NCBI RefSeq assembly: GCF_012932915.1
Contig: NZ_VCQU01000012.1
Span: 158,850-222,849, forward strand
Length of the DNA: 64,000 nucleotides
Direction of reading: 5' to 3'
Source: Antrihabitans stalactiti
Lineage (GTDB): Bacteria > Actinomycetota > Actinomycetes > Mycobacteriales > Mycobacteriaceae
Both the position numbers and the translations under genes were made by a program. The notes beneath the pieces were generated by a model. The model did not search any database and was not told the origin of the DNA. It worked only from the letters and a program-made list of their open reading frames with translations. This document shows, piece after piece, positions 35,567-45,395 of this stretch (within the stretch, counting starts at the first letter, position 1; each line of letters begins with the position of its first letter).

Positions 35567-36451
35567 ATGGCCGGTACAGAGCGCTCGATCACCGATGAGC
35601 GAATAGTCGTCACAGGCGGAACGAACGGAATCGGCAAGGAGATCGCGCGAGCACTCGCACAACGCGGAGCTGCATTGACGCTGGTAGCGCGCAATGTGGC
35701 CAAAGCGGCCGACGTGCGCGCCGAACTCGAGGCGGAGCCCGGTGCCAGGTCTGGCATCGACGTGGTGCAGGGCGACCTCGGCGACCTCGCGTCCGTTCGC
35801 GCAGCAGCCGACGAGATCAACGCGCGGTACGACCACATCGACGTGCTCGTCAACAATGCAGGGATCCATTCGACCGGGTCACAGATCACCGTCGACGGGT
35901 TCGACCACATGATGGCCACCAATCACCTCGGCCCTTTCCTGCTGACGAACCTGCTGCTGGACCGACTGAAAGCCGCACCAGCCGCGCGAATCGTCGTGAC
36001 GGCCTCCGACGCGAGCAGAATCGCTGGCCGCGTCGACCTGGACCGCTTGGCGGAGGCAACACACTACGGTTCGGTCGGCGCGGAATTCCGATACACGGAA
36101 TCGAAGCTCGTCAACATCCTGTTCACCCAGGAGCTTGCTCGCCGGCTAGCGGGAACGAAGGTCACCGCCAACTCGTTTTGCCCGGGGATGATCGACACAC
36201 CGCTGGCACGCGAAAGCTTGAGCGTGAACGCCGCACTCACGCTGATGTCTGCGGTCGGTATCGCGAACACGCCGGAGAAGGGCGCCAAGTGGGGAATCCG
36301 CCTGGTCGTGAAACCGGAGTTCGCGACGACCTCCGGAAGGCACTTCTCGACCACCAAGCTGCTGGGCCGACTTCCCGCGATGCCGGCCGCCAAGGATCTG
36401 GACTACCAGCGACGCCTGTGGGAACGGTCGGCGCAACTCGTCGGCCTCTGA
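35567..36451 (+). CDS. short-chain dehydrogenase/reductase (retinol dehydrogenase-like)
   Basis: This 294-residue SDR has VVTGGTNGIGKEIARAL (11-27), NNAGIHS, catalytic Ser in VVTASDAS, and Y-x3-K in RYTESKLVNI. The family name is by pattern only; the substrate is unknown. AAGGGG precedes the ATG. The convergent DUF1707 gene ends 3 bases after its stop. Confidence 0.87.
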   Translation: MAGTERSITDERIVVTGGTNGIGKEIARALAQRGAALTLVARNVAKAADVRAELEAEPGARSGIDVVQGDLGDLASVRAAADEINARYDHIDVLVNNAGIHSTGSQITVDGFDHMMATNHLGPFLLTNLLLDRLKAAPAARIVVTASDASRIAGRVDLDRLAEATHYGSVGAEFRYTESKLVNILFTQELARRLAGTKVTANSFCPGMIDTPLARESLSVNAALTLMSAVGIANTPEKGAKWGIRLVVKPEFATTSGRHFSTTKLLGRLPAMPAAKDLDYQRRLWERSAQLVGL

Positions 36452-36454
36452 GGG

Positions 36455-37249
36455 CTACCCGTTCGGCGTCACCCTTTTGACCTTGCCGTCCAGCGTCGCG
36501 TCCAACTTCCCGTGTTCGTTGAACTCGTTGGACAACGAGATCGACACTTCCTGGTTGAACATCGGGATGTAGTCGCCGAATACGCTGCCGATCGTGATGC
36601 TGCGGCTGGTGGGATCGTCGACGTGGAGCGTCTTCGGCGCGCTGTCCAGTAGCGCCAGCACCGCGGCGACGTTGACGTCGGCCAGATCGACGATCGTGTG
36701 CTCGGTTGCACGCGTGCCCTTGGTCCACTCGTCGAAGTCCCGGTGTCGGTACGTGTAGGACACCGATCGGTCCGGCGAGCCTTCCTTCGACCGGGTGAGC
36801 ACTGCGTAGTCCTGAAAGATGTTCGCCGAATCGAACCGAGTGTCGCCGAAATGTTCCCGGGCGTCGCTCATCATGGTGTCGAAGCCGTCGACGGTGAACA
36901 GGTCGGGCGAATCCAGCGCCTCCTGCACGACCAGAACAGTCGCGATCACTGCCACGATTGCCGCAACGATGGCGGCGATGATCACCCAGGATTTTCGGTC
37001 GACGCGGCGAATCCGGTCTACGAAGGCAACCGGTGGTCGCGGTTTGCGCAGGTCGACGCGTGGTTGCGGCTGCAGTTGCAGATCGTCGGTGAGCGACGCC
37101 AGTTCGCCGAGCGTCTTCGCAGCCATTGCCTTCGCGACCCGAGCCGTGTGCTCGGAATGGTCGAGCTGGCCCTCGGCATACGCGTAGTCGAGGTTTGTGC
37201 AGGTGAGCGAACGGTCGATGTCTCTCGCTCGGCGATTGTCGGCTGGCAC
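36455..37249 (-). CDS. DUF1707 domain membrane protein
   Basis: This 264-residue protein begins with the short DUF1707 domain (ARDIDRSLTCTNLDYAYAEGQLDHSEHTARVAKAM..TLGELASLTDDL, about 8-58), found at the N-terminus of many actinobacterial membrane or envelope proteins. One transmembrane helix follows (WVIIAAIVAAIVAVIATVLVV, about 87-107) and then a ~150-residue beta-rich extracytoplasmic domain. The GTG at 37249 is my choice because the domain begins there; the open frame runs further up. Function unknown. Confidence 0.65.
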   Translation of the reverse strand: MPADNRRARDIDRSLTCTNLDYAYAEGQLDHSEHTARVAKAMAAKTLGELASLTDDLQLQPQPRVDLRKPRPPVAFVDRIRRVDRKSWVIIAAIVAAIVAVIATVLVVQEALDSPDLFTVDGFDTMMSDAREHFGDTRFDSANIFQDYAVLTRSKEGSPDRSVSYTYRHRDFDEWTKGTRATEHTIVDLADVNVAAVLALLDSAPKTLHVDDPTSRSITIGSVFGDYIPMFNQEVSISLSNEFNEHGKLDATLDGKVKRVTPNG

Positions 37250-37374
37250 ACCGAACAGCGTCGCACGCCACTGGTCCCTACCGATCCCAGAAATCGGATC
37301 GGTATGTGGCCCGGACCACACCCGGGCTAATCTCGATACTGAACATCCGGATTCCCTCAGAGCAGAGGTGCACA

Positions 37375-38928
37375 ATGCCAGCTCCATCCGCTGCGACTTT
37401 CGACCGATTGCGGTCGCTTGTCGCAATAGACGACATCGATGCGCGTCAGTCGAAGGTGATCGAGGAGGTGTTCACCGGGAAGGAACTGACGACGATCCCG
37501 ATCGGCACCGCCGCGGACGTCGATGCTGCATTCGCGAAGGCACGCAAGGCTCAGGTCGAGTGGGCGCAGCGCCCGATCAAGGAGCGGGCCGCAATCTTTG
37601 CCAAGTTCCGCGACCTGCTGATGAAGAATCGTGAATTCATCATGGACGTGGCGCAGGCGGAGACCGGCAAGGTCCGGGCCAATGCGCAAGAAGAAATCGT
37701 GAGCATGCTGCTGAATTCGCGCTATTACGCGCAGAATGCGGTGGAATTCCTCGAGCCCAAGCAAGTGCAAGGCCTGTTGCCAGGGCTGACGAAGACGGTC
37801 ATCCGGCGCCAGCCGAAGGGTGTCGTCGGCTTGATCGCGCCCTGGAATTACCCGATGGCGCTGTCGATTTCGGATGCGATTCCGGCGCTGATCGCGGGTA
37901 ACGCGGTCGTCGTGAAGCCGGACAGCCAGACGCCGTACTGCGTCCTAGCGAACGTCGAATTGCTGTACGAGGCGGGCCTGCCGCGCGATCTGATGGCGAT
38001 TGTGCCTGGTCCGGGTTCGGTTGTCGGCGCAGCGATCGTTGCCCAATGCGACTACCTCATGTTCACGGGCTCGACGGCCACCGGTCTGGCGCTCGCCGAG
38101 CAATGCGCCGCGCGGCTGATCGGCATCTCCGCCGAGCTCGGCGGCAAGAACCCGATGATCGTCACCAAAGGCGCGAATCTCGACACCGTCGCCGAGGCAG
38201 CGACCCGTGCGTGTTTCAGCAACGCCGGCCAACTATGTGTGTCGATCGAACGTATTTACGTCGAAGACGAAATCGCGGATGAATTCATTCGGAAGTTCGC
38301 GGACGCGACAAACAATTTCTCGATGGGCACGTCGTACGACTACGTGCACAAGATGAGCAGCCTGATCTCCGAGGATCAGGTCAAGACCGTCTCGGGCCAC
38401 GTCGACGACGCAAGAGCAAAGGGCGCGACCGTCATCGCGGGCGGAAATGCGCGTCCCGACGTCGGTCCGCGGTTCTACGAGCCGACGATCCTCACCGACG
38501 TGACCGAGGAAATGGAGTGCTGCCGCAACGAAACCTTCGGTCCGGTGGTCTCGATCTACCGCGTCGCCGACGTCGAAGAAGCGATCGCCAAGGCCAACGA
38601 CACGAAGTACGGGCTGAACGCCAGCGTCTGGGCCGCCAACGATGCCGAGGGTGAAGCGATCGCAGCACGCCTTCGCGCGGGCAGCGTCAACGTCAACGAG
38701 GGCTACGGTCCGTCGATGGGCAGCGTCGCCGCACCGATGGGTGGCATGAAGGAGTCCGGACTCGGCCGCAGGCACGGACCCGACGGCATCTTGAAGTACA
38801 CCGAGCCGCAGACGGTTGCGACGTCACGCGTCGTCAACCTGGGCACGCCGCCCGGATTCTCCGACGAGACGTGGCAGAAGATGCTCACCCCGCTGCTCGA
38901 CGTCGTGAAATACCTGCCGGGCCGCTGA
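37375..38928 (+). CDS. succinate-semialdehyde dehydrogenase-type aldehyde dehydrogenase
   Basis: This 517-residue NAD(P)-dependent aldehyde dehydrogenase has PWNYPMAL near residue 160, catalytic E254 in ELGGKNPM, nucleophile C288 in AGQLCVS, and GPVVSIYRV for the coenzyme end. Its closest named relatives are GabD2-like succinic semialdehyde dehydrogenases, but substrate assignment from sequence is loose. AGAGG precedes ATG 37375; an upstream in-frame start 23 codons earlier lacks this. A bidirectional terminator follows. Confidence 0.88.
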   Translation: MPAPSAATFDRLRSLVAIDDIDARQSKVIEEVFTGKELTTIPIGTAADVDAAFAKARKAQVEWAQRPIKERAAIFAKFRDLLMKNREFIMDVAQAETGKVRANAQEEIVSMLLNSRYYAQNAVEFLEPKQVQGLLPGLTKTVIRRQPKGVVGLIAPWNYPMALSISDAIPALIAGNAVVVKPDSQTPYCVLANVELLYEAGLPRDLMAIVPGPGSVVGAAIVAQCDYLMFTGSTATGLALAEQCAARLIGISAELGGKNPMIVTKGANLDTVAEAATRACFSNAGQLCVSIERIYVEDEIADEFIRKFADATNNFSMGTSYDYVHKMSSLISEDQVKTVSGHVDDARAKGATVIAGGNARPDVGPRFYEPTILTDVTEEMECCRNETFGPVVSIYRVADVEEAIAKANDTKYGLNASVWAANDAEGEAIAARLRAGSVNVNEGYGPSMGSVAAPMGGMKESGLGRRHGPDGILKYTEPQTVATSRVVNLGTPPGFSDETWQKMLTPLLDVVKYLPGR

Positions 38929-38934
38929 CCGACA

Positions 38935-38980
38935 ACCGTGCGCGAGTCTTACCCCGCCAGGGGTGAAACTCGCGCACGGT
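38935..38980. terminator. long hairpin between convergent genes
   Basis: The outer arms ACCGTGCGCGAGT and ACTCGCGCACGGT are perfect, and an inner stem (TTACCCC with GGGGTGA, one G-T pair) continues the structure to a GCCA loop. It lies between the aldehyde dehydrogenase stop and the stop of the opposing gene 5 bases away. It shares the GTGCGxGAGT arm with the element at 2566-2605. Confidence 0.8.
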
Positions 38981-38985
38981 TCTGG

Positions 38986-39441
38986 TCAGGCGCGGTCGTA
39001 TGCGTCCTGCAGACCTTGGATATCGATCTTGCGCATGGTCTGCATCGCAGCCGCGACGGCACCCGCCTTCGCCGGGTTCGGGTCACCCATCAGCGTTTGC
39101 AATGCCGTGGGAATGACCTGCCATGACAGTCCGTAGCGGTCCTTGCACCAACCGCACGGACCTTCCTCGCCGCCGTCGGTGAGTGCATTCCACAATTCGT
39201 CGACCTCGCTTTGCGTTTCCACGCTGACGAAAATGGACGTGGCTTCGGAAAACGAATGCGTCGGACCGCCGTTGAGCGCGACGAACTGCTGACCGTCGAG
39301 TTCGAACGAGACGATAAAGGCCGCTCCGCCCGGTCCGCGAGCGACGTTGGTGACCGCGGAATTCTTGACCAGCGAGGTGTAGCGGTTCGCTGCTTCTTCG
39401 GCTTCGGTGTCGAACCAGAGGAAGGTCGAAACTGTAGACAT
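38986..39441 (-). CDS. PhnB-like VOC superfamily protein
   Basis: This 151-residue protein has VOC (glyoxalase/bleomycin-resistance) fold patterns: STFLWFDTEAEEAANRYTSLVKNS, FELDGQQFVALNGGP, and GWCKDRYGLSWQVIPTAL. PhnB and related proteins often lack a known enzyme activity. ATG 39441 is taken as the start; an extension of 23 codons upstream is low quality. It shares no close partner. Confidence 0.82.
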   Translation of the reverse strand: MSTVSTFLWFDTEAEEAANRYTSLVKNSAVTNVARGPGGAAFIVSFELDGQQFVALNGGPTHSFSEATSIFVSVETQSEVDELWNALTDGGEEGPCGWCKDRYGLSWQVIPTALQTLMGDPNPAKAGAVAAAMQTMRKIDIQGLQDAYDRA

Positions 39442-39548
39442 GATGTGCTCCGTTCGGTAGTTGTTCTCGTGTTCGCCAGTGGGTCGGAGCCGCTCGAGAC
39501 ATTTCGACACTCGGTGGGGGTGTCAGTGTGGCCTGGTAGCAATAATCC

Positions 39549-40712
39549 ATGGATTTCTCGGTCGACCAGCGTCGTGCCCGGCTTGTCGCGCGGCATCACC
39601 TCGGTGGCACCGCCGCAGATCCAGTCCAGGCGACGACCGATCTGGTGGTCCTGCACGCAACCGACCCGGCGACGGTCTACCTGTCCGTCCTGGCGCGCTG
39701 CCCGTCGGTGACGTTCAATGACATCGCTCGGGCGATGTACGACGACCGCACCTTGGTCCGGATGCTTGCCATGCGACGCACCTTGTTTCTCGTGCCCGCC
39801 GACCTCGTGCCGGTCGTGCATCACGGTGCGTCCCTGGACATCGCGGCACAACAGCGCAAACGATTGGTGGCACAGTTGACCACCATCCCGACCGAACCGG
39901 CCGTTCCCGCCGACCTCGACGCCTGGTTGGAGTCGATCGAGACCTCGGTCGAGGCGGCGCTCGCCAAGCGCGGGTCCGCGACGGCCGCTCAGTTGTCGAC
40001 CGACGAGCCCAGGCTACGGACCGCCTTGCTGCCGACCTCGGACAAGAAGTGGGATGTCAAGCGCAACATCACTTCTCAGGTCCTGACGTTGATGGCGGCC
40101 GAAGGTCGGATGGTCCGGTGCGAGCCTCGTGGTGCGTGGACATCCCGCGCCCACACGTGGGAGCCGGGAGCGTCGTGGTGGCCCGGCGGTATTGCCGACG
40201 TGCCGAATGCGAAGGCAGCACTCGTCGAACAGTATTTGCGTCGTTTCGGCCCGGCGACGGTCGCCGATGTCGCGTGGTGGACGGGGTGGCCTTTGGGCGT
40301 GACCCGCAAAGCACTTGAGGCGCTCGACACGGTCGACCTCGGCGGTGCCCTTGTGCTGGCAGACGACGCAGTGCCCGAGCAGCCGTCGGCACCGAAGGCC
40401 GCGTTGCTGCCCGCGCTGGACCCGACGCCGATGGGCTGGAAGGAGCGCGAGTGGTACCTGCCGGAGGATTGGCAGCCGCTCTACGACCGCAACGGCAACA
40501 TCGGGCCGACCATTTGGTGGGGTGGCGAGGTCATCGGTGGGTGGGCCGTCAAACCAGGTGGCATCGTCGCGACACAGCTTCTGCTGGATCGCGGTAAGGC
40601 TGCAGCGAAAGCAGTGACGCGCGCTGCCGAGAAGCTGCAGGAACGGCTCGAAGGTGCGGCTGTGGTGCCGTCGTTCCCTACGCCGTTGGAGATCGAACTC
40701 CGAAAGGGTTGA
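39549..40712 (+). CDS. winged-helix DNA-binding protein, AlkZ/YcaQ-like
   Basis: This 387-residue protein of the HTH_42/AlkZ family includes DNA glycosylases that unhook interstrand crosslinks and bulky lesions. Family signs are LVARHHLGG near residue 12, then QATTDLVVLHATDPATVYLSVLAR, MLAMRRTLFLVP, and AWWTGWPLGVTRKAL. The QxQ catalytic motif of AlkZ is not obvious here; residues near 27-30 read PVQATTD. The role in repair is inferred. Confidence 0.78.
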   Translation: MDFSVDQRRARLVARHHLGGTAADPVQATTDLVVLHATDPATVYLSVLARCPSVTFNDIARAMYDDRTLVRMLAMRRTLFLVPADLVPVVHHGASLDIAAQQRKRLVAQLTTIPTEPAVPADLDAWLESIETSVEAALAKRGSATAAQLSTDEPRLRTALLPTSDKKWDVKRNITSQVLTLMAAEGRMVRCEPRGAWTSRAHTWEPGASWWPGGIADVPNAKAALVEQYLRRFGPATVADVAWWTGWPLGVTRKALEALDTVDLGGALVLADDAVPEQPSAPKAALLPALDPTPMGWKEREWYLPEDWQPLYDRNGNIGPTIWWGGEVIGGWAVKPGGIVATQLLLDRGKAAAKAVTRAAEKLQERLEGAAVVPSFPTPLEIELRKG

Positions 40713-40716
40713 ACGC

Positions 40717-41520
40717 TCAGATGAGGTTGAGGGTGTCGAGGAACTTCGTGGCATAGGCGGCATCGCCGCCGAGTTCGATGTGGGCTTGGCGCCACGGTGT
40801 CCGAGTCGTCGACCAGGCGACGAATTCGCTTGCTTCGCCGGTGATGTGGGCGGCAGCATCCGTCGCCGGTCCGGCGGTCACGCGTAGTTTGCCGCCCTTG
40901 CCGGGGGCGATACGCCACGTTCCGCCGCCGGCACCCTGCAACGTGAGCGCGAGCGGCCGGTCCACCCAGCCCATCGTCGTCCGGTTCATCTGTTCGAGGC
41001 CGGGAATCAGCCAATAGAGGATGACGGCTGTGCGCTGGCCGGTCGGGGGGTCGATCGTGAGACCGATTGCGGGCGCGATGTCGTAGCGCAAGTGGGTGTC
41101 GAAGTCGAACGTGAACAGCGACGGAAACACCGAGGTCGGGTATGTTCCGAGGTCGCCGATCGGCAACGGAAATGCGCCGAACGGTCGTCGGGACGCGACA
41201 GACACGAATCCGATCGTTCGCTTCGTCCACACATCGAACTCGCTCAGCACCTGGTCGATCGGCCAATAACGACGCGCATCGACGGTCGTGTCGTTGAGCC
41301 GCTCGATGTCCTTGGAGAACATCTGCTGCACGATCATCGGTGTGAACATGCCCTTGCACACCGCGCCGATGTGGGCGATGACGTCGCGCACTCGCCAACC
41401 CTCTGCGCAACTGGGGGAGAGCCACTGGTCGTCGGTCAGGCCAGTGCACAAGGTCAACAGATCCTCGCGGGACGATCTCAGCTCGGCCATCCGCTCGGCG
41501 TGCCCGACGTTTGCGCTCAT
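40717..41520 (-). CDS. maleylpyruvate isomerase / mycothiol-dependent (DinB-like) family protein
   Basis: This 267-residue protein has the DinB-like four-helix N-terminus typical of mycothiol-dependent enzymes (GLTDDQWLSPSCAEGWRVRDVIAHI, with the family H at about 51). A C-terminal domain (GGKLRVTAGPATDAAAHITGEASEFVAW) follows. Cofactor and substrate are unproven. ATG 41520. It is divergent from the FAD monooxygenase at 41557. Confidence 0.8.
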   Translation of the reverse strand: MSANVGHAERMAELRSSREDLLTLCTGLTDDQWLSPSCAEGWRVRDVIAHIGAVCKGMFTPMIVQQMFSKDIERLNDTTVDARRYWPIDQVLSEFDVWTKRTIGFVSVASRRPFGAFPLPIGDLGTYPTSVFPSLFTFDFDTHLRYDIAPAIGLTIDPPTGQRTAVILYWLIPGLEQMNRTTMGWVDRPLALTLQGAGGGTWRIAPGKGGKLRVTAGPATDAAAHITGEASEFVAWSTTRTPWRQAHIELGGDAAYATKFLDTLNLI

Positions 41521-41556
41521 GCCGTCCTACCCTGCCACACCAGCTAAGTTGTTCGC

Positions 41557-42693
41557 GTGAGTAAGCGGGCATCGATCATCGTCGTCGGAGCAGGCATCGG
41601 CGGCCTCAGCACCGCCGTTGCACTGCGCAATGCCAACGTCGATGTGGAGGTCTACGAATCGCTGCCCGAGATCCGCACGACCGGCACCGCATTGGGCATC
41701 GCGAGCAACGCGGTCCGCGTGTTGACCGAGCTTGGCATCGACCTCACCGGCGATGGCCAAGAACTTCTGAACTTCGAGTTCCGCACTGCCACAGGCGAAC
41801 TGATTCGCAAACTTCCGATCGCACAGATGACAGAAAACCTGGGCGCGCCCACGATCAGCATCTATCGCAACGAATTGCTGGACGTGCTTGCCGCCGCAGC
41901 GGAAGGCATTCCGATACATCGTGATTGGGCGGTCGACAGCGTCAGCATCAACGGTAAGGTGACCATCGTCGGCGTCGACGGTCGCACTGCGACGGCAGAC
42001 GGGATCGTCGGAGCGGACGGAATTCGCTCGACAGTCCGGGCGCACATCGCAGGCGCAGCCGAGGTCCGCGAAGCGGGTTACGTCTGCTGGTTGGCCGTCA
42101 TCCCGTTCGAGCACCGTGGCCTCGCTAGAGGCGACGCACTGCATTACTGGGGCGCGGGTCAACGGTTCGGTCTGATCGACATCGGTGGCGGCCGCGCCTA
42201 CTGGTGGGGGACCAAGACCATGCCGATCGGGCAGGCGCGGGGGACCAAGCAGGAAGTGGCGGCGGCGTTCGCGGGGTGGGCGCCCGAGGTGTGCGCCGCG
42301 ATCGACCAGACCCCCGACGACGCGATCATCACCGTTCCCGCCCAGGATCGACCGTTTCTGCGGCGGCGCGGTGCGGGGCCAGTGACGCTCGTCGGCGACG
42401 CAGCGCACCCCATGCTCACCAGCCTGAGCCAGGGCGCAGGATCGGCGATCGAGGATGCCTACGTCTTAGGCCGATCCCTCGCCGACACAACCGATCCCGC
42501 GACGGCCTTCCGATCGTACGAAAAGGCGCGGCAACGCAGGACGCGGTGGCTCGTCCGAACGTCGCGGTCGGTGAGCCTGATGGAACAGATCTCGCACCCG
42601 GTCCCGCGGACGGTCCGCGACTACTTGTTGCGGCACCTGCCGGACTCGGTCGTGCGGCGGCAATACGAGTCGGCGATGCGCTTCGACCTCTAG
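41557..42693 (+). CDS. FAD-dependent monooxygenase (PHBH family)
   Basis: This 378-residue class A flavin monooxygenase has IIVVGAGIGGLSTAVALRN (7-25), the DG motif VGADGIRSTVR near residue 150, and GDAAHPM (about 282-288) for FAD ribityl/phosphate. Usual substrates are aromatic acids or polyketides; none can be assigned. The start is GTG at 41557. It is convergent with the P450, 4 bases apart at the stops. Confidence 0.88.
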   Translation: MSKRASIIVVGAGIGGLSTAVALRNANVDVEVYESLPEIRTTGTALGIASNAVRVLTELGIDLTGDGQELLNFEFRTATGELIRKLPIAQMTENLGAPTISIYRNELLDVLAAAAEGIPIHRDWAVDSVSINGKVTIVGVDGRTATADGIVGADGIRSTVRAHIAGAAEVREAGYVCWLAVIPFEHRGLARGDALHYWGAGQRFGLIDIGGGRAYWWGTKTMPIGQARGTKQEVAAAFAGWAPEVCAAIDQTPDDAIITVPAQDRPFLRRRGAGPVTLVGDAAHPMLTSLSQGAGSAIEDAYVLGRSLADTTDPATAFRSYEKARQRRTRWLVRTSRSVSLMEQISHPVPRTVRDYLLRHLPDSVVRRQYESAMRFDL

Positions 42694-42697
42694 CCCC

Positions 42698-44083
42698 TCA
42701 CATGGGGCGGAAGGTTACGGGTAGTCCGTCGACCGGGTAGGGCAAAGACGGCTGGCCCCAAGGGATCTCGTAGTCCTGCGGCAAGGTCCAGGAGAATCGG
42801 CGGACCAGGGCGTCGAGCATGCCGACCAACTGGATGGTGCCCAGGTTGATGCCGATGCATTTGTGCACGCCCGCGCCGAAGGGGATCCAGGCCATGCGGT
42901 GCGAATTGTCTTCGCGCCGTGGCGCAGCGAAGCGCGAGGGGTCGAAAATCGCTGGGTCGGTCCAGAATTCCTCCAGATGATGATTGACGCCGTCGCACAC
43001 CATGATCAGGTGGTCTTTCGGGATGAAGAAGCCGGCGATCTCGGTGTCTTTCACGGACTTGCGCATCAGCGACGGGACCGGCGCGGTGAGTCGTAGCGCT
43101 TCCTTCACGACCAGGTCGAGCGTGGTCAGCTTCTCTAGCCCGACAAGATCGAGCGCGGCATCACCCCGCGCGAGCGATTCTTCGCGCGCACGCTGCTGCC
43201 ATTCCGGATTCTTGCCGAGGTGGTAGACGGCTGTCGCGGCAGTGGTCGCCGTGGTGTCGTGGCCCGCCATGATCAGAAAGATCATGTGGTTGACGATGTC
43301 GTCATCGTCGAATCCGGCCGAGATCATTGTCGACAGAAAGTCGTCGCGCGGGCGGGAGCGCCGCTCCGCGATCGCATTGCGGTAGTACTGCTGCAGCGCC
43401 TGCCGACCGCGTACACCCGCGCGGTACTTGCCACCGGGCATGGGCAGCCTGATTGCCGCGAGCCGACCGTCGGTGCAGTCGAGCATGGCGTCGAGCAGTC
43501 GGGTCCGCTCCGCGCCGAGGGAACCAGTCATGAAGATCTCGGCGATGAGGTCGAGGGACAGCTGCTTGACCGCTGGATACGCCAGGACTTGCTCTCCTGC
43601 GGGCCATTTCGTCACCTCGTCGGCGCTGACCGTTGTGACGATCTCGGTGTAGCGGGCCAGACGCGCCCGCGTGAACGCGACGTTCATCAACCGGCGATGG
43701 GCGAAATGCTCGTCGAAATCGAGCAACAACAGGCCGCGGTGGAAGAAGGGTTCGAAGAATCGACCGAGGTCGTTGGCGAAGGACTGATCTTTGTTCAGCA
43801 TCACCGCGTGCGTCGCCTCGGCCCCGGCGACCATAATCGCCCGCATCCCGAATGCATGCGTCCACGAGACCGCGCCATGCCGTCGGTAGAGCTGCATCTG
43901 CAGGGCGGGCGCGTCCAGCAGCCCGCCGAGCAGATGGCCCGCAAGGGGCAGACCACGTTCTCCCGGAACGGCTTTCAGCCCATTCGGCGGCGACGCGGTG
44001 AGCGGTCGCGGCCGCGGCGGCACTCGGAGCGAGACGTCGCGAGCGCCGTCGACTATGCGACGCGACATCGTGCGGATATTCAT
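42698..44083 (-). CDS. cytochrome P450
   Basis: This 461-residue P450 has I-helix MAGHDTTATT, ExxR in KEALR, and heme loop FGAGVHKCIG with the axial Cys. It is the last gene of the PKS-NRPS operon and the likely late-stage oxidase of its product. ATG 44083 is 17 bases after the stop of the acyltransferase gene. A longer reading upstream would run across that gene and is rejected. Confidence 0.9.
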   Translation of the reverse strand: MNIRTMSRRIVDGARDVSLRVPPRPRPLTASPPNGLKAVPGERGLPLAGHLLGGLLDAPALQMQLYRRHGAVSWTHAFGMRAIMVAGAEATHAVMLNKDQSFANDLGRFFEPFFHRGLLLLDFDEHFAHRRLMNVAFTRARLARYTEIVTTVSADEVTKWPAGEQVLAYPAVKQLSLDLIAEIFMTGSLGAERTRLLDAMLDCTDGRLAAIRLPMPGGKYRAGVRGRQALQQYYRNAIAERRSRPRDDFLSTMISAGFDDDDIVNHMIFLIMAGHDTTATTAATAVYHLGKNPEWQQRAREESLARGDAALDLVGLEKLTTLDLVVKEALRLTAPVPSLMRKSVKDTEIAGFFIPKDHLIMVCDGVNHHLEEFWTDPAIFDPSRFAAPRREDNSHRMAWIPFGAGVHKCIGINLGTIQLVGMLDALVRRFSWTLPQDYEIPWGQPSLPYPVDGLPVTFRPM

Positions 44084-44099
44084 GGCACCCCCCGGACTG

Positions 44100-45395
44100 T
44101 CACTCGATCCCGGCCAACAGCGTACGGACCGCGCCGTCCGCGATCCGATTCGCACGCTCTCTCGACACGCATTCGTCGATGTAGGTGAAATTCCAATGCA
44201 GCACACCGTGACTGGTGTTGACGGTCGCTACGTAGAAGCCGCTGATCGAGATCCCTGCGATGAACTGCGCACCGGAGAGTTCCCATTCGCCGATCCGGCC
44301 GGCGAAGTCGAAGCGCCCGATGTTGGAGATACAGACGTTGCCTGGGCCCTTGCTCTCGGCGAGGGCGAACGATCTCCCACTCGAGCTCACGGACTTCGGG
44401 CAGATCAGTCGCAGCGTGGCCAGCAAGACCAGGTGCTGTCGAAATCGCTTGCGACGCTCCAACTCCGTGTTCAGCGATCGACCGCAATCCCACAAATCGA
44501 CCGACTCGCCATATTGCAAGTGCGACGGCACTGTCGCGACGTACGCCCCGGCGTCGTCTTTCGGGACCGGGGGTTCGAGTTCGCCGCGAAAATCGATCGG
44601 CGAGCCGATGCACAATCGACCCGAGCCGCCAGGATCGATCTCCTGCCCGATTGCCGACGCCATGGCCGCGGTAAGCGCTCCATGCACTGTGACACCTTTC
44701 GCGCGACACGTATCGACCAGTGCAGCAAGCACGTCACCGTCGATGCGATGCCGAATCAGCCGGGTGCGACGACGCGCCGCATCGACAGCAACCTCCGGTT
44801 GCAACCGTGCCGGTCGAGCGACTGCGACGGTGACCTGATCAGCTACACCGCCGCCGACGATGCGCAATCCACCTCGCGGCCCGCGGAATCCTTTCGGCAG
44901 CAGTTCTTCCGGTGCCGGAAGCGGGTTCCGCGGCGCAAGCTCAGCCCCGGCTGCCAGTTCCAGCAGTCGCTGCAGCAGCACCAAGACCGTCGTACCGTCG
45001 GCGATGATGTGGGACGCAGTCAGGACGATGTCGTGCGAATCATCAGCGCTCACATGGAGAATCCGGACAAGGGGACCGGTTCGCCAGTCCAATGATGTGG
45101 ACAGCTCTACGGAGTCCACCTCGCGTTCCCACGCATCGGCCTCGACTACGGACCGAACCGGAATCGTGGGTTGCGCCGGCGCAACGAACCGCGGACGCGT
45201 CCCGTCCGTATCCGCGGCGATCGACACCCGCAACAACGGCTGTTCGGCAGCCAACCGTGCTGCGGCATCGACCAGCAGTTCGTCGGACAACGGTCCGCGC
45301 ACATGCACGCGTGCAATGACATTCAACGGCGAGACCTGGTCGGCGACCCAGTACCACCGCTCGACCGGACTGAGTTCCCGGCGGATCTCGCTCAC
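44100..45395 (-). CDS. PapA/condensation-like acyltransferase
   Basis: This 431-residue protein has a single condensation-type fold with HxxxD in ASHIIADGTT (about 140-149). It resembles the polyketide-associated PapA acyltransferases of mycolic-acid bacteria, which move an acyl chain onto a hydroxyl. The later DFGWG bridge motif is not visible. GTG 45395 overlaps the NRPS stop (GTGA), so it is part of the megasynthase transcript. A role in esterifying the released product is inferred. Confidence 0.8.
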   Translation of the reverse strand: MSEIRRELSPVERWYWVADQVSPLNVIARVHVRGPLSDELLVDAAARLAAEQPLLRVSIAADTDGTRPRFVAPAQPTIPVRSVVEADAWEREVDSVELSTSLDWRTGPLVRILHVSADDSHDIVLTASHIIADGTTVLVLLQRLLELAAGAELAPRNPLPAPEELLPKGFRGPRGGLRIVGGGVADQVTVAVARPARLQPEVAVDAARRRTRLIRHRIDGDVLAALVDTCRAKGVTVHGALTAAMASAIGQEIDPGGSGRLCIGSPIDFRGELEPPVPKDDAGAYVATVPSHLQYGESVDLWDCGRSLNTELERRKRFRQHLVLLATLRLICPKSVSSSGRSFALAESKGPGNVCISNIGRFDFAGRIGEWELSGAQFIAGISISGFYVATVNTSHGVLHWNFTYIDECVSRERANRIADGAVRTLLAGIE

